Below are positions 30,108 to 40,718 of a stretch of 64,000 nt of DNA, piece by piece. The DNA is taken from positions 248,001 to 312,000 of the forward strand of contig NW_020825367.1 in assembly GCF_003286085.1 (NCBI RefSeq), read 5' to 3'. Source of the DNA: Drosophila persimilis (taxonomy: Eukaryota; Arthropoda; Insecta; Diptera; Drosophilidae). A model generated the notes under the pieces. It was not told the DNA's origin. It did no database searches and saw only the letters and a list, made by a program, of their open reading frames with translations. Position 1 is the first letter of the stretch. Each line of letters opens with the position of its first letter. A program made the translations under genes and the position numbers.

Positions 30108-31704
30108 TCACTTATGAGCAAATGCTGCGAACATGGCCATACCCAGGAAGCCGGCTCCTGCGCCCAGCTTGTAGTTTCCCGGCGTCTTCGCCCACATCTC
30201 CTTGAGGATCTCGAAATTGCTGGGCTGCAGCTTGTGGTACGACTGGCGCTGCTTGAAGCGCAGAAAATATCCCTCCACCTGGGGCAGCTTACCGAAGGAC
30301 CAGTAATAGTTCTCAAATCCCAGCTGGTAGAGGCGATGCAGGAGCAGTCCGAAGCTGATGTCCGCCAGGGTGACCTCGTCCCCGGTCAGCCACTCGTTGC
30401 GGGGTGCCTTTTTGGACAGCTCTTGCTCCACATAGAGCAGCACATGACGTACGGCATCGAGCACGCGCTGAAAGTCGTCACGGCAGGACACCAGATCCTT
30501 GCGACGAATCTGAATGTCCAGCTTTTGCTTCAGCGCCGACTTGTTCGATTCCAGCTCATCCACAGAGCGCCGGAGCAGGTCCAGGACCTTGTCGTTATTC
30601 TCTAAAAGAAGCAGAATCATTGGCCATGGCTAGAGTTTAATGCAACTGCTGGGCCACTCACTTAGGCAGGATTGGCGAACTGGCCCAATAAATGGCGCCT
30701 TGGGCACCAGCTTTAGATCATCGTGGACGAACGAGCCAAGACTCAGAGCTCCCACTGGCACACGTCCCACGGCATTCTCATAGACCATTACCTGGTCGTA
30801 CTGTGAGGAACTCTGTTCGGGCTTCAGCACTGGATGATTCGCTGAAATGAAAGGGAAATTTTGAATCCATTTGTGGCATATACTCATGTTACCGTGCTAC
30901 CTCCCCGGAACTTGCTCTCCACATAGTTGATTATGTGCGTCGAGTTGGGTATGATGAAGGCTCCATCCTGGAGAACGGGAACATCTCCCTTGGGATTGAG
31001 GTTTAGGAACCAACTGGAATACTGCTCGCCATTGCATAAGTCTACCACATAGGGAGTGAAGTCAATGTTTTTCTCATAGAGCACCAGGAGAACCTGCAAA
31101 CGAAACGGAAAAGTGGAAAGAGAAGATTTATCATATCGTATTTCACTGGCTGAAGAAGTTTTGTTTATTTTCCATCTAATCTATTTATATTTTCACTTCA
31201 TTAACACCTGCAGGGCGGCGGACAGGTACAGGTAAACAAAGATCAATTCCAATGGTGTCATAATACCAATTTCTGAAAACTTTGCTACGATTACAACAAT
31301 CCAGCTCTATTGCATTCGAAGCCGAACAGACCTTCCCTTGCCCCACTTGAAAGGGAAGGGAAGGGCGTATCGTAGTGCATAGTGGGTGGAACCTTGAAGC
31401 ACCCTCGGGGGAGGGGGTCACAGTGTGTGTGCGGTCATTATAGGGTAAATAGCATCGGGCAATGATCAGATCAGAACAAATGATGACGACAACTACGCGA
31501 TGATTAGTTTTGTAATTTCGCGCCATTGGATGATAACTAATTTTGTCGGATATCACATGATTAACATCAGCCACTAACTTTTTGTGAATAGAAGTTGTAG
31601 GGATGGAAGTAGAGCACGAGCTTATTGTCCGTAAACACGGGGGCCTTGAAGTCCTGCAGAATGGGTGTGGCTGCTGCTTCAATTTCCTTAGCCTGATCGC
31701 CCAT
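30108..31704 (-). CDS. Gdap1: Ganglioside-induced differentiation protein 1
   Basis: GDAP1 is a GST-like protein of the mitochondrial outer membrane that affects mitochondrial shape and redox state. Exons are 31704-31579, 31093-30901, 30841-30662 and 30601-30108, giving 330 aa with all phases consistent. The GST-N (thioredoxin-like) domain starts near VLYFHPYNFYSQK, without the glutathione-active cysteine. It includes GDVPVLQDGAFIIPNSTHIINYVESKF. The GST-C domain follows (GDEVTLADISFGLLLHRLYQLGF). A C-terminal hydrophobic tail (GAGAGFLGMAMFAAFAHK) looks like the tail anchor that holds the protein in the outer membrane. The first intron is long (485 bp). It is divergent from CG10672. Confidence 0.95.
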
Positions 31705-32411
31705 TTTTCGAATAAATGTACGTTCTTGGCAGTAGTAGATGCTTAGTAGATCGCGTTAGTCAAATGTATTATGCTAGACTAAAGGTTTTTCTTTTATCAC
31801 ATGCTTCGCCGACGTTGGCGAACACGAAAGCCGTTACCGCGTGCCGGAGACGGAGACGATCGGAACCAGACCTATATGAACACCGCTTGCACACGAGAAG
31901 CGACTCTGGGCAACTGTCGGCAACTGTTAGTGCTAGTGCTAGTGCTAGGGCCTACATCTAGAGTGGATCGTGAAGCTGAAGCTGCTCCGACGGCTTATTA
32001 ATTCGCACATTCGGCTGGGAAGCACTCTATACGAGTATGCTTGTACATATGTATATGCTATGTATGGCATAGGGACTGATTTCGGAACACCACATCCGAG
32101 TTGAAGTAGTACTATAGCATGTGAACCGATTCTCACTCGCTCTCATTATTCCGTTGCTACTCGTGTTTGCTTGTCATAATTATTTATCTTTGTTTATATG
32201 GCATTACGAAACGTTACGGAACGTTTATCTTCCCCTGCTTCAGATTTTCTTTTCAAAATTTGTTATCTACCGATGACTGAGATGACTGTCTGGGAAAGGG
32301 AGTCGGATATTCTTAGTACATTAATGAATCAATAAATTTCTATCTTTGTATTAATGGGCTATCGCATTTAAACTTATTTATATACTATTAAGCTACACAT
32401 TAGTCAGAAAT
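31705..32411. other. Gdap1/CG10672 intergenic region, left part
   Basis: Non-coding divergent spacer. It contains a short (tagtgc)n tract at 31927-31948 (agtgctagtgctagtgct) and otherwise AT-rich unique DNA. No gene is seen. Confidence 0.6.
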
Positions 32412-32930
32412 CATGAGACATTTAAGCACCTTCCCGTGTAAGCTTTCAGTCATTTCAAAAAAAGCGCCGATCAAAAACAAAAACTTTTGATTTCCCCGTG
32501 AATGGCAAATCCAAAACACAGTTTACAGTTGATAGTTGATATAGGAAAAATCAATTGTTAAACAAAAAATATCTCGAACTATACTCTCTAGACTAGACTC
32601 TCGTATCTTTAATGTTTTACGTGGGTAAGCTGGGCGCCAAAGCTCCATCCAGAAACCATGAGAAATTTAAGCCCCCTGCCTGTGCAAGCTTTCAGTCATT
32701 TTAAAAGAGGCTCCATCCAAAACAAAAACTTATGGTTTCACTTTGAATGGCAAATCCAGCCTTCGCGATTCGATTACCAACTAACGAACGCAGTTTACAG
32801 TTGATAGTTGATATAGGAAAAAATGAATTGTTAAGCAACAAATATCTTTAACTAAACTCGGAATCTCGTTTCTTGAAAATGTTTCATCTCGGCAAGCAGT
32901 TTCTTGGTAGAGCGCCAAAGCTCCACTTGA
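32412..32930 (+). repeat. Tandem duplication of CG10672 promoter and first codons
   Basis: Copy 1 (32412-about 32657) and copy 2 (32658-about 32930) share long stretches in the same order: catgaga.atttaagc, gcaagctttcagtcattt, tgaatggcaaatcca, cagtttacagttgatagttg, and gcgccaaagctcca. Copy 2 has about 21 extra bases. Each copy ends with an ATG (32612 and 32879) followed by codons for MF..GK. Only copy 2 continues into the CG10672 open frame; the copy 1 frame reaches a stop after about 31 codons. Confidence 0.85.
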
Positions 32931-33993
32931 GTGCCAGCACCACTGTGACTGGGGCCGGAGTCCAAAGTGCCACCAGAAATCTTAATCAAACCAACAACAA
33001 ACCCGATCAAAAGCTTGTTAACCATAATCTTACCCATAAGCGCTTGTCCAGCAGTAGTCAAAGTTCAAGCGTCAACCAAATGAAGCGTTTAGCAGGGAAA
33101 GTTGCCGTGGTCACCGCCTCCACCGATGGGTGAGAGAGAACAAAATACCTCAAATTTTAGATCTGCCTTGCCTTGCCACTTTTGTCAACTAATTGAATAA
33201 TATATGTTCTGTTCCTTTCGTAGTATCGGCTTTGCTATTGCCAAACGGCTAGCAGAAGATGGAGCCGCCGTGGTCATCAGCAGTCGCAAGCAAAAGAACG
33301 TGGACAATGCCCTGGCGGAGCTGCGCAAATTGAATCTGAATGTGCACGGCCTGAAATGTCACGTGAGCGAGCCGCAGGATCGCAAACAGCTCTTCGATGA
33401 AACCATCAGCAAGTACGGAAAGCTCAATATATTAGTTAGCAACGCTGCCACAAACCCCGCCGTAGGTGGAGTCCTGGATTGCGATGAGAAGGTCTGGGAC
33501 AAGATCTTCGATGTCAATGTTAAGAGCTCGTATCTGCTAGCCAAGGAGGCGCTGCCATTTCTGCGGCAGGAGAAGGGCTCCAGCATTGTCTTTGTCTCGT
33601 CCATTGCAGGTTACGATGCCTTTGAGGTTAGTATGACTGGACTTATCCATGGGTTAGTGGCTTATCTCAACCTCCTTATCGTTGCAGCTGCTGGGTGCAT
33701 ACTCCGTCAGCAAGACGGCTCTCATCGGCCTCACCAAGGCTGCCGCTAAAGATTTGGCGCCAGAGGGCATTCGCGTCAATTGCCTGGCCCCCGGCATTAT
33801 CAAGACAAAGTTCTCCAAAGCCCTATACGAAGATGAGTCAGCGAATGATGCGGCTCTCATGAAAATTCCGATGGGCCGTCTGGGCACCAGCGAGGAGATG
33901 GCTGGCGTGGTCTCGTTCCTGGTGAGCGAGGATGCCGCCTACATAACGGGCGAGGCCATCGTGGCCGGAGGTGGTATGAGTGCTCGTCTTTAA
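32879..33993 (+). CDS. CG10672: DHRS4-like short-chain dehydrogenase/reductase
   Basis: An NADP(H)-dependent SDR of the DHRS4 group, which reduces carbonyl compounds, including retinal, in peroxisomes and mitochondria. Exons are 32879-33129, 33224-33626 and 33688-33993, giving 319 aa. The Rossmann cofactor loop is TASTDGIGFA, the NAG-type motif is SNAATNP, the catalytic serine lies in VSSIAGY, and YSVSK carries the Tyr/Lys pair. The chain ends SARL, close to a peroxisomal PTS1 signal. Upstream of the conserved core (MKRLAGK, Met68) is a 67-residue Ser/Thr/Lys-rich, nearly acid-free extension resembling a mitochondrial presequence. Two protein forms are therefore possible. It is convergent with CHMP2B (stops 95 bp apart). 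Confidence 0.94.
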
Positions 33994-34088
33994 GTGATTT
34001 ACATAAATATATTTCCTTAGAGGCTATGGATAACAGCCGTGTTCACAATAATATACAAAAAAGTGATGCAGTGTAATGTAATGGTGGT

Positions 34089-34727
34089 CTAGGAGGATCG
34101 CAGCTTGGCCAGCTGGTCGGCAATGTCCTTCTCAGTGCGCTTGCCGCTCGTCTCGAAGTCTGCGCTGCCAGTGGCTGGAATATTGGACATCTTTCCAGAG
34201 ACCTCAATGCCGATCTCATCGAGGACTTTGTTCACCACCGCATTTGACTCTTCCTCGTCACCCGACTCGTTAAGCATGTCGTCCAGTGTGTCGTTGATCA
34301 TCTCATCTGTCATTTCCATCTTCATATTCGCCGCCTGGAAGTCGCGCACTGTTCCCGCAATCGCCTCGGGTCGCATCACCTTGTTCATATCTGCCATGGT
34401 CTTGGCCGTGGTTCCCATTGCCTCACCCAGCGCTATGTTGGCGCCCATATTCTTGTTCTGGAAGCCAATGGATTGGATCTTTCCAGCCGCCGCGTAGCTG
34501 CGCGACTTCTGCTTCCGTATCTCCACCAGCTGCTTGGCCAGAATGCGACAAGCGTCGTTATTTCGAGCAGCTGCGTTGCGTCTGATGTCAGCCTCCAGTT
34601 TTTTCTCCTCCTCCTCCAATTTGCGACGCTCGCGTTCAATGTCGCGCGTGGCCTTCTTCAATGATCTGTCATTTTCGCGCTGCTGCTCCTTGACCGTGGG
34701 TTTCTTGCCGAATATGTTGTTGAACAT
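34089..34727 (-). CDS. CHMP2B: ESCRT-III subunit CHMP2B
   Basis: CHMP2B polymerises in ESCRT-III filaments on endosomes and other membranes and recruits Vps4. It is a single exon of 212 aa, close to the family's usual 213. The basic N-terminal helix (MFNNIFGKK) and coiled-coil core (RDIERERRKLEEEEKKLEADI) bind membrane and partners. NMKMEMTDEMINDTLDDML and VNKVLDEIGIEVSGKM are diagnostic of CHMP2B rather than CHMP2A. The C-terminal helix DIADQLAKLRSS is the MIT-interacting motif for Vps4. It is divergent from Prpk across 223 bp. Confidence 0.96.
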   Translation of the reverse strand: MFNNIFGKKPTVKEQQRENDRSLKKATRDIERERRKLEEEEKKLEADIRRNAAARNNDACRILAKQLVEIRKQKSRSYAAAGKIQSIGFQNKNMGANIALGEAMGTTAKTMADMNKVMRPEAIAGTVRDFQAANMKMEMTDEMINDTLDDMLNESGDEEESNAVVNKVLDEIGIEVSGKMSNIPATGSADFETSGKRTEKDIADQLAKLRSS

Positions 34728-34853
34728 TTTTAGAACATGGAATAATGGTCGACTACGACGCGCAAAAATTTGTAAGGCTGTGGATTTCTTTTTGTCCTAT
34801 GAATCACGCAAAAGTTGGTGCATATCGAAACATCGAAGTAAACAGTAAATCAG

Positions 34854-34863
34854 ATCAGCTGTT
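34854..34863. promoter_or_regulatory. Motif-5 E-box between CHMP2B and Prpk
   Basis: ATCAGCTGTT matches AWCAGCTGWT and lies in the 223-bp divergent promoter, about 130 bp from the CHMP2B start and 90 bp from the Prpk start. A single site may serve both genes. Confidence 0.55.
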
Positions 34864-34950
34864 GGCGCTGCGAATGGCAACTGGGTGCGTTGCGCCGTGA
34901 GTGTGCCTGCTTTTACTTTTTTTTGGATTTGAGTTGTTTTCGTCAAAAAA

Positions 34951-35625
34951 ATGCCCAGCGAAATTTTAAAACAAGGAGCCGAGGCGCGCCTCTACCTTGG
35001 CGAATACCAGGGAGAAACCTGCTTGATTAAGGAACGCTTTGTCAAGAAGTACCGCCACCCAGAGCTAGACAAACAAATCACCCGACGTCGCATGAAGGCA
35101 GAGATGAAGACGGCCGCACGTTGTCTGGCTGCCGGCGTGTTGGTCCCGAAAGTACTTCACCTGGACTACCCCGCACACACCTTGTATATAGAATACTATG
35201 CCAATGCCAAGACAGCCAAGGAGTTCATCCAGGAAACGGTTGCCACCAAGGAGGCGGACGAGGCGAAGAAGCTACTGCTGGATCTGTGCTGGAGAATCGG
35301 CGTGATCGTTGGCAGAATGCACACTGACCACATCATACATGGCGACCTGACCACATCAAACATCCTAATCGATCCCCAGGAGAACAAGTACGATATCGTG
35401 TTCATTGATTTCGGTTTGAGTCACTACGACAAGGGCGCCGAGCGCAAGGGCGTGGATCTGTACGTTCTGGAGCGGGCCCTGCTGAGCACGCACAGCGAGC
35501 AGCCCTATCTCTTCGAACAAATCCTGGCTGGCTACCGCATGCAGTGTGGCAGGGAGGGGGACATTGTTCTCGACAAGTTCGAGGAAGTACGGGCACGCGG
35601 ACGTAAGCGAACGATGATTGGCTAA
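34951..35625 (+). CDS. Prpk: EKC/KEOPS kinase PRPK (Bud32)
   Basis: Bud32/PRPK is the atypical small kinase/ATPase of the KEOPS complex, which makes the t6A modification on tRNAs. It is a single exon of 224 aa, the normal size for this minimal kinase. A glycine-poor N-lobe starts ILKQGAEARLY, with lysine in CLIKERFVKKYRHPELD. The catalytic loop is HGDLTTSN and the metal-binding motif is IDFGLS. A basic C-terminus (RARGRKRTMIG) is typical. AATAAAA follows the stop, and PTCD1 ends only 35 bp away on the other strand, so the transcripts probably overlap at their 3-prime ends. Confidence 0.96.
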   Translation: MPSEILKQGAEARLYLGEYQGETCLIKERFVKKYRHPELDKQITRRRMKAEMKTAARCLAAGVLVPKVLHLDYPAHTLYIEYYANAKTAKEFIQETVATKEADEAKKLLLDLCWRIGVIVGRMHTDHIIHGDLTTSNILIDPQENKYDIVFIDFGLSHYDKGAERKGVDLYVLERALLSTHSEQPYLFEQILAGYRMQCGREGDIVLDKFEEVRARGRKRTMIG

Positions 35626-35660
35626 CAAAAATAATCTTTAATAAAACCTACATCGTAAAC

Positions 35661-37851
35661 CTATTCTATCTTCTTGATGAACTCTCTTGGAGGGTCATCC
35701 TGCAGCTCATCGATCTTGATTTTCTTAATATATTTCCTCAGCTTTGTTTTTCGCTTGACCTGCTCGTGCTTGAGTGGTTCCAGACCGTCCACGGCTGCCT
35801 CCTTATACTTGGCATAGGGGCGTACCTTTATCTTGGCAATGGCATCTTCCAGCTGAAGGCCAGTCAGGCCCTGCTCTTCGTAGTACAGGCGGTACTTATC
35901 ACAGAACTTCGAGTGTCCCTTCTTAAAAGTGGGCGTCTTGGTCGAAGGGTGCTGTGGGTGGAAATATTGAACGGCTTAGTAGATTTCTCAGGGCATGTCC
36001 TCCAAATACTCAACTCACCCTGGCATCAATAGCCCGGGCGCATCCTCTGTGAAAGTTGTGCAGATGACGGAGGAATGGCTCGTTGGGCTTGACGCCCTCT
36101 TCCAGGCTTAGTTGCATGATTTCATTGATGTAGCCGAAGGACTTCTGGGCACAGCCCTGGCGCAACATGGCTCCTAGTATGGGCATGTTCATTTTAATTT
36201 CAGCCTCCTGCATTTGCAGCAACAGTTCCCTCGCTTCCTCCTGGGTTCGGCAACCCAGGGCGAGCACGCCATAGGTAACGATATCCGGACGTAATCCTGC
36301 AGTGCGTATCATGGAAAGAACTTCGCGGGCACTGTCGTAGTCAAAGCGCATCGATCGCTTTTTGATCAGTATATTGAAAAAGTCTATGTCTGCCTTCAGG
36401 CCAATCTTGCGGACGAATGTGAGGAGCTGCTTCTCAGCAGAGTTGGTGGGAGGGATCACCTCTAGCATGGTCGTGAAGGTCTGTATATCGGGGGTTATCT
36501 TGTGCTGTTTCATGTGCTCCAGAAATCCCGTGATGCCGCCCAGCAAGAGGAAACGCTCATGGGGACGGGTCACTTCCTCTAGGGCCACCAGACTGCCCAG
36601 GTGTGGGCGCGGCAGCAGAAGATTGGGTAGTTCCAGCTCACTTGCAGTTGTCGCCACTTCGATGTGGTCAGGCAGAGAAGAGGTGCTCGATGATTCACTC
36701 AGTAAATTGTCCTTTTCTCCTCCCTCCAGTTGGGGTACCGCCTCCTGTTTGGTTGCTGCTGGAGCAATCTGGTGTAGAACCTCTCGCATGGACTCCAAAG
36801 TACCAAAACCACAGTCCCGGGCACAACGTAGCATAACATTGAAGCTGTAGTAGTCCGGGCTGATGCCTCCCCGCAACATTTTATGCCACGTGAGGAGAGC
36901 ATGTCGAAAACCGTGCTCCGGATTGCTGGCGCACGCCTGCAGCAGGAAATTGAATGTGTCTGCATTCATGTCCAGCTTACGATCCACCATTTCATCTGCC
37001 AGCATGTAGGCTGTGTCTACATCTCCGCACCTGCCGTAGGCCTTGATCATGGCGTTGTAGTTTTTCGCATTTGGTTCGTAGCCCTTCTCCAGCATATTCT
37101 CTCGCAGGATCTGAGCCTTGGCCAGTCCATCGCTGATGGAAGGTGCATTGGCGCAAGCATTGAAGAGCGAGGTATACGTTCCTCCCGAAACGTTTAGTCC
37201 GCGCTGCCGCATCTTCGTGTACAGGGAGAACGCCTTACGGGTGTATCCGGCTTTGGCGCAGCCGCTGATCAGAAGATTGTATATGTACTTCTCTGGCTTG
37301 ACGCGATCCTCTCGGAGCATACGCTGCTCCAGCACGGCAATGGCATCGTTTAGCCGGTTCGCGTTCAAGTGTTCCTTGATGAGATGTGCGTATTCCTTGG
37401 TTTGCAGTTTCTTTGAATGCCGCGTAGGCTTGCTTATGTATTCCTCCTCCTCGATATCACCAGGATCTTCAGATTGACTGGCGCTAATCTTGGCATCGCC
37501 AAAGGTATCCGGATCCCCATGCTCTAAAACTTTTTCCGGTTTCGGTTTCTTTTCCTTCCCATTTTTCGCAAACTTAAACTTATTTTGCTGCTTGTGAACA
37601 CCCACATTATCTTCCGCAGGAAATTCATCTTGGAATGGATTGTTAAACCTATTGGCCTCGCGTTTAGCTTGCAAACCGGCTTCCTGATCCGTAACACGCA
37701 CGTGCAGCAGCCGGCTTTGATCCAACGTCCAGGAGCGCGGTGGAACCGATTGGAGTCGTCCGCTATAGCTATTTAAAGAGCTCCCTACGGTGTTTAATTG
37801 CAAGCGGCGCATATGCGACGCCAGGCATTGGCTGAGCACTCTCAGAGCCAT
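35661..37851 (-). CDS. CG4679: Pentatricopeptide protein PTCD1, mitochondrial
   Basis: PTCD1 is a PPR protein acting in mitochondrial RNA processing and large ribosomal subunit assembly. Exons are 37851-36019 and 35951-35661; the 67-bp intron is gtgagt...cccacag in phase 0. The product is 707 aa. The N-terminus is a mitochondrial presequence (ALRVLSQCLASHMRRLQL). Tandem PPR helices run from about residue 160 (YIYNLLISGCAKAGYTRKAFSLY, GGTYTSLFNACANA, NYNAMIKAYGRCGDVDTA) to about 600. The conserved C-terminal piece (HPSTKTPTFKKGHSKFCDKYR) is in exon 2. It ends nearly against Prpk. The start is the first ATG before the presequence. Confidence 0.94.
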
Positions 37852-38626
37852 AATTTCTTCTGCAACTTTTAGTAATTTTTATGTAATTTATCAAACTATT
37901 CAAACGTGCGTGCCGCGGAGGAATAAATACAGAAAACAGCTGCTGCGTAGAGTTGCCACCTGAGTCTCCAAAGAAGGCAATAACTTTCTTGTTTTTAAAT
38001 ATTTTGCCGTTTATTGTATTCTTTCAGAGGCCAAGAATAGGAGGTTCAATATACATGTCAAAGAAATATCAATTTGAGAAAAGGTCTTTATTAATTACGT
38101 TTTATCTTCATATGAAATTAACGAAATAGGGTATATAAAGGCAATGCGCGCACCATGTCTGTCTTCAAATACCAACAACATTGCGACTGTTTTTTTTGTT
38201 GAACTATTTTTTGTATGCCTTGTTTAAGCCAAAATACAAGGACTATAAACTAGCCAATCTTGAAGAAAATTTATTCATCAACGGCCTAAAATTATGTGGG
38301 CAGAACTATGGGTTTTAGTTAGACAGAATTATTCAACGGAATATACAAATTAAACAATATGAACGACTATCCTCTTTCGTTTTTTTTTTTTTTTTTACCT
38401 ATTTCGCTAAAACCTTTTTTGTTTGACCTATTTCGTTAAAACCTTTTATTAGACAAGATCCAATAAAAGCAAGTATTTAGAATAAGCCAGTCAAGTAGAA
38501 AAATTATTCATGAATCGTATACATTTATGTGGGAATGGCTAAATGTGCTATATAGCTGAGAATATTCGACGGAATATCAAAAACGAGGAATATGTAATAT
38601 AGATCTTGAATTCGTCAGACCATTTA
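37852..38626. other. PTCD1/Asterix spacer
   Basis: AT-rich non-coding DNA. A 29-bp direct repeat (acctatttcg.taaaacct) lies at about 38397-38450, next to a T-tract. An imperfect E-box (AACAGCTGCT, 37935-37944) lies upstream of PTCD1. No gene is seen. Confidence 0.6.
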
Positions 38627-38713
38627 CGGTATATTTTTAAAATTCGACGGTATATTTTGGTATATTTCTGAGGGTCAGACGGTATGTTTTAACGATAATC
38701 CGCGGTCACACTG
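38627..38713 (+). promoter_or_regulatory. Asterix promoter: four motif-6-like sites and motif 1
   Basis: CGGTATATTT at 38627 and 38648, TGGTATATTT at 38658 and CGGTATGTTT at 38680 form a series of motif-6-like elements. CGGTCACACTG at 38703-38713 is a perfect fly motif 1 (YGGTCACACTR), the M1BP site, 63 bp upstream of the start codon. Confidence 0.75.
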
Positions 38714-38775
38714 CGTCACATTCCTATTTTTCTGACCGAATTAGTTTAATTTAGTGAAAATTTAATACTTTCAAC

Positions 38776-39171
38776 ATGAGCAATACTGTGGATCCACGTC
38801 GCAAGGAGAAAATCAATCGCTACAAGGCGCCCAAGAACCAGGGCCAAGGCGGCGGCGCCAACGAGGACATGATGCCGGACTACATGAATATCTTGGGAAT
38901 GATTTTCTCAATGTGCGGGCTGATGATGAAGGTGAGCCCCGAATTTCCCGATTTATGGCCAAGTGGACTTATCAGTAACATGCAACCGCTTCTCTTACAG
39001 CTGAAATGGTGCGCCTGGTTCGCACTGTACTGCTCCTGCATTAGCTTTGCCAGCTCCAAGGCCAGCGACGATGCCAAGCAAGTTCTTTCTTCCTTCATGC
39101 TGAGCGTCAGCGCTGTGGTCATGTCCTACCTACAGAATCCGGCTGCCATGACTCCCCCGTGGGCCTCTTAG
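38776..39171 (+). CDS. Asterix: Asterix (WDR83OS), PAT complex subunit
   Basis: Asterix pairs with CCDC47 in the PAT complex, an ER intramembrane chaperone for multipass membrane proteins. Exons are 38776-38931 and 39001-39171, giving 108 aa (human about 106). The N-terminus is basic ([14 protein letters not shown]). Two to three membrane segments follow ([20 protein letters not shown] and [15 protein letters not shown]), with the conserved end [16 protein letters not shown]. The 69-bp intron is a multiple of three and has no in-frame stop, so unspliced RNA would encode an internally extended protein. It is convergent with Yod1 (stops 268 bp apart). Confidence 0.96.
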   Translation: MSNTVDPRRKEKINRYKAPKNQGQGGGANEDMMPDYMNILGMIFSMCGLMMKVSPEFPDLWPSGLISNMQPLLLQLKWCAWFALYCSCISFASSKASDDAKQVLSSFMLSVSAVVMSYLQNPAAMTPPWAS

Positions 39172-39439
39172 CAGTGAGAAAGGCCAAAGCCCCAGCATTT
39201 TGTTCTAGTTTAAATAAATGTCAATTTTTATTGCGATCCAAGAGGGGATAAAGAAATATAATATACTATAATTTTTGCAAATCAAATAATTTAAAATTTA
39301 AAAACATGATGTATAATTTAGCTAAAAGCGGTGGGGTTGTGCACCGTCGCCAGAAATGTAGGCATCACTAGGTAGTGAGTAGGTAGTAGGCAAACAGAAT
39401 GAACGCTAAAATATAAATGGTTCCGAAAATCAGGACGTA

Positions 39440-40516
39440 TTAAATCTCCTCGAAGTTCTCGTGCCCGGTTTTCTTGGCGTGCTCCTGGGCCTGGCCCTGG
39501 CCCACCAGCATCACATCGCAGTCCATGCAGCGCAAGGTGAATTTGTCAACGTTGGTGAACTGGCGCGAGGACTTAGCCTCGTTGGCTATCTGTTCGGCCT
39601 GTTGGTATACGCCCATCTCCTCCACTGGAAAAATGGTGGCCGGAACCGAGTTCTGCTGGGTCTCCATGTACAGGGGATCGTAGTGGATGCCATCGAAGAG
39701 GAGGAAGACGCGGAGTCCAAAGTTCTTGTCCTCGCCAAAGCGGTTGATGATGGCGTTCTGTATGTCCACCACATCGATCTCGATGCCGTAGTAGTTGGAC
39801 AGTATGGAGACCTCAATAGCACCGCCCCACGAGTCGGCCTTCTGTATCCAGGCGCAGTAATCGGAGTTGGACTTGCCCAGCACGGCGTCATTGTACTGCT
39901 GGGTATCGGCAGACACCTCTTGGGCTATGATGTGCCGCATCATTTCGCTGCCTTCATTGTCCACCTTGCCGTTAAGGACGAAGCGAATGCTTGTGAAGAG
40001 GCATGAGTTATCCGCCGGCACCACCTTTTTCAGTAGAATGCCATTGAAGTTGCCGTTGGGTCCAGACTCTTCGGGTGAAATCACTGGCTCCAACGATTGA
40101 ACGATATTTAAAGCGCCCGTCTCTATGCTGCCTCCGCTGGATACCTGACGCAGATGTTCCGCATCCTCCTCAGCCTGCAGACGACGCGCCAGCGCCTCGT
40201 CATCCTCCATAGTTGAACTGCCACTGCCACTGGCAATGGGTGTGGAAGTGGGGCCAGCAGCACCAGCCTTTTCTTCCACAATCAAGGTCTCACCGCTGTT
40301 GATGCCCACAGTCTTGAGGTTCTGATTTTCCCGATTTTCGGAGAGGTCCAATGGTTTGGGTGGATAGCCGACCAGCACGTGCAGCTGCAGTTCCTGTATG
40401 GCTGTCGCCTGGGCTATTCTCGTCTTCAGTTCCCCAAGCGTCGTATTCTGGTTCAAATCTTTGACAATGAATTGACCTTTTTTCGATTTCAGCTTCACAC
40501 TGAATGAACCAGTCAT
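39440..40516 (-). CDS. Yod1: OTU deubiquitinase YOD1/OTU1
   Basis: YOD1 removes ubiquitin from substrates handled by p97/VCP, including in ER-associated degradation. Single exon, 358 aa. An N-terminal UBX-like domain (about 1-80, SFSVKLKSKKGQFIVKDL...) binds p97. A linker follows. The OTU domain starts near VVPADNSCLFTSIRFVL, with the Asp and catalytic Cys of DNSC. The catalytic His is in FDGIHYDPLY. A C-terminal C2H2 zinc finger has CMDCDVML and the histidines of QEHAKKTGHENF. The orthologue in D. melanogaster is, from memory, CG4603. Confidence 0.95.
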   Translation of the reverse strand: MTGSFSVKLKSKKGQFIVKDLNQNTTLGELKTRIAQATAIQELQLHVLVGYPPKPLDLSENRENQNLKTVGINSGETLIVEEKAGAAGPTSTPIASGSGSSTMEDDEALARRLQAEEDAEHLRQVSSGGSIETGALNIVQSLEPVISPEESGPNGNFNGILLKKVVPADNSCLFTSIRFVLNGKVDNEGSEMMRHIIAQEVSADTQQYNDAVLGKSNSDYCAWIQKADSWGGAIEVSILSNYYGIEIDVVDIQNAIINRFGEDKNFGLRVFLLFDGIHYDPLYMETQQNSVPATIFPVEEMGVYQQAEQIANEAKSSRQFTNVDKFTLRCMDCDVMLVGQGQAQEHAKKTGHENFEEI

Positions 40517-40704
40517 TTTACTGATCGGCTTTTAACACAGACGTAAAGAGGACAGATTGGTATGATGGGGGCAATTTTTGTATTTTGGATTGACTGGAGT
40601 TTATAAGTTATATATTGTCTAATTTGGTTTTTTTCCTTCTTTTTTATTGCTTTTTTTGTTTAATCGCTTCGGTGTTGCCAGATGGCTAATATCGCGGGAA
40701 CTGG

Positions 40705-40712
40705 CAGCGCTA
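40705..40712 (+). promoter_or_regulatory. Core promoter motif 7 (CAGCGCTA)
   Basis: CAGCGCTA fits the fly motif 7 consensus CAKCNCTA. It lies 190 bp upstream of the Yod1 start and just upstream of a small candidate reading frame on the plus strand, so it may mark a divergent start site. Confidence 0.5.
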
Positions 40713-40718
40713 GTCGCG

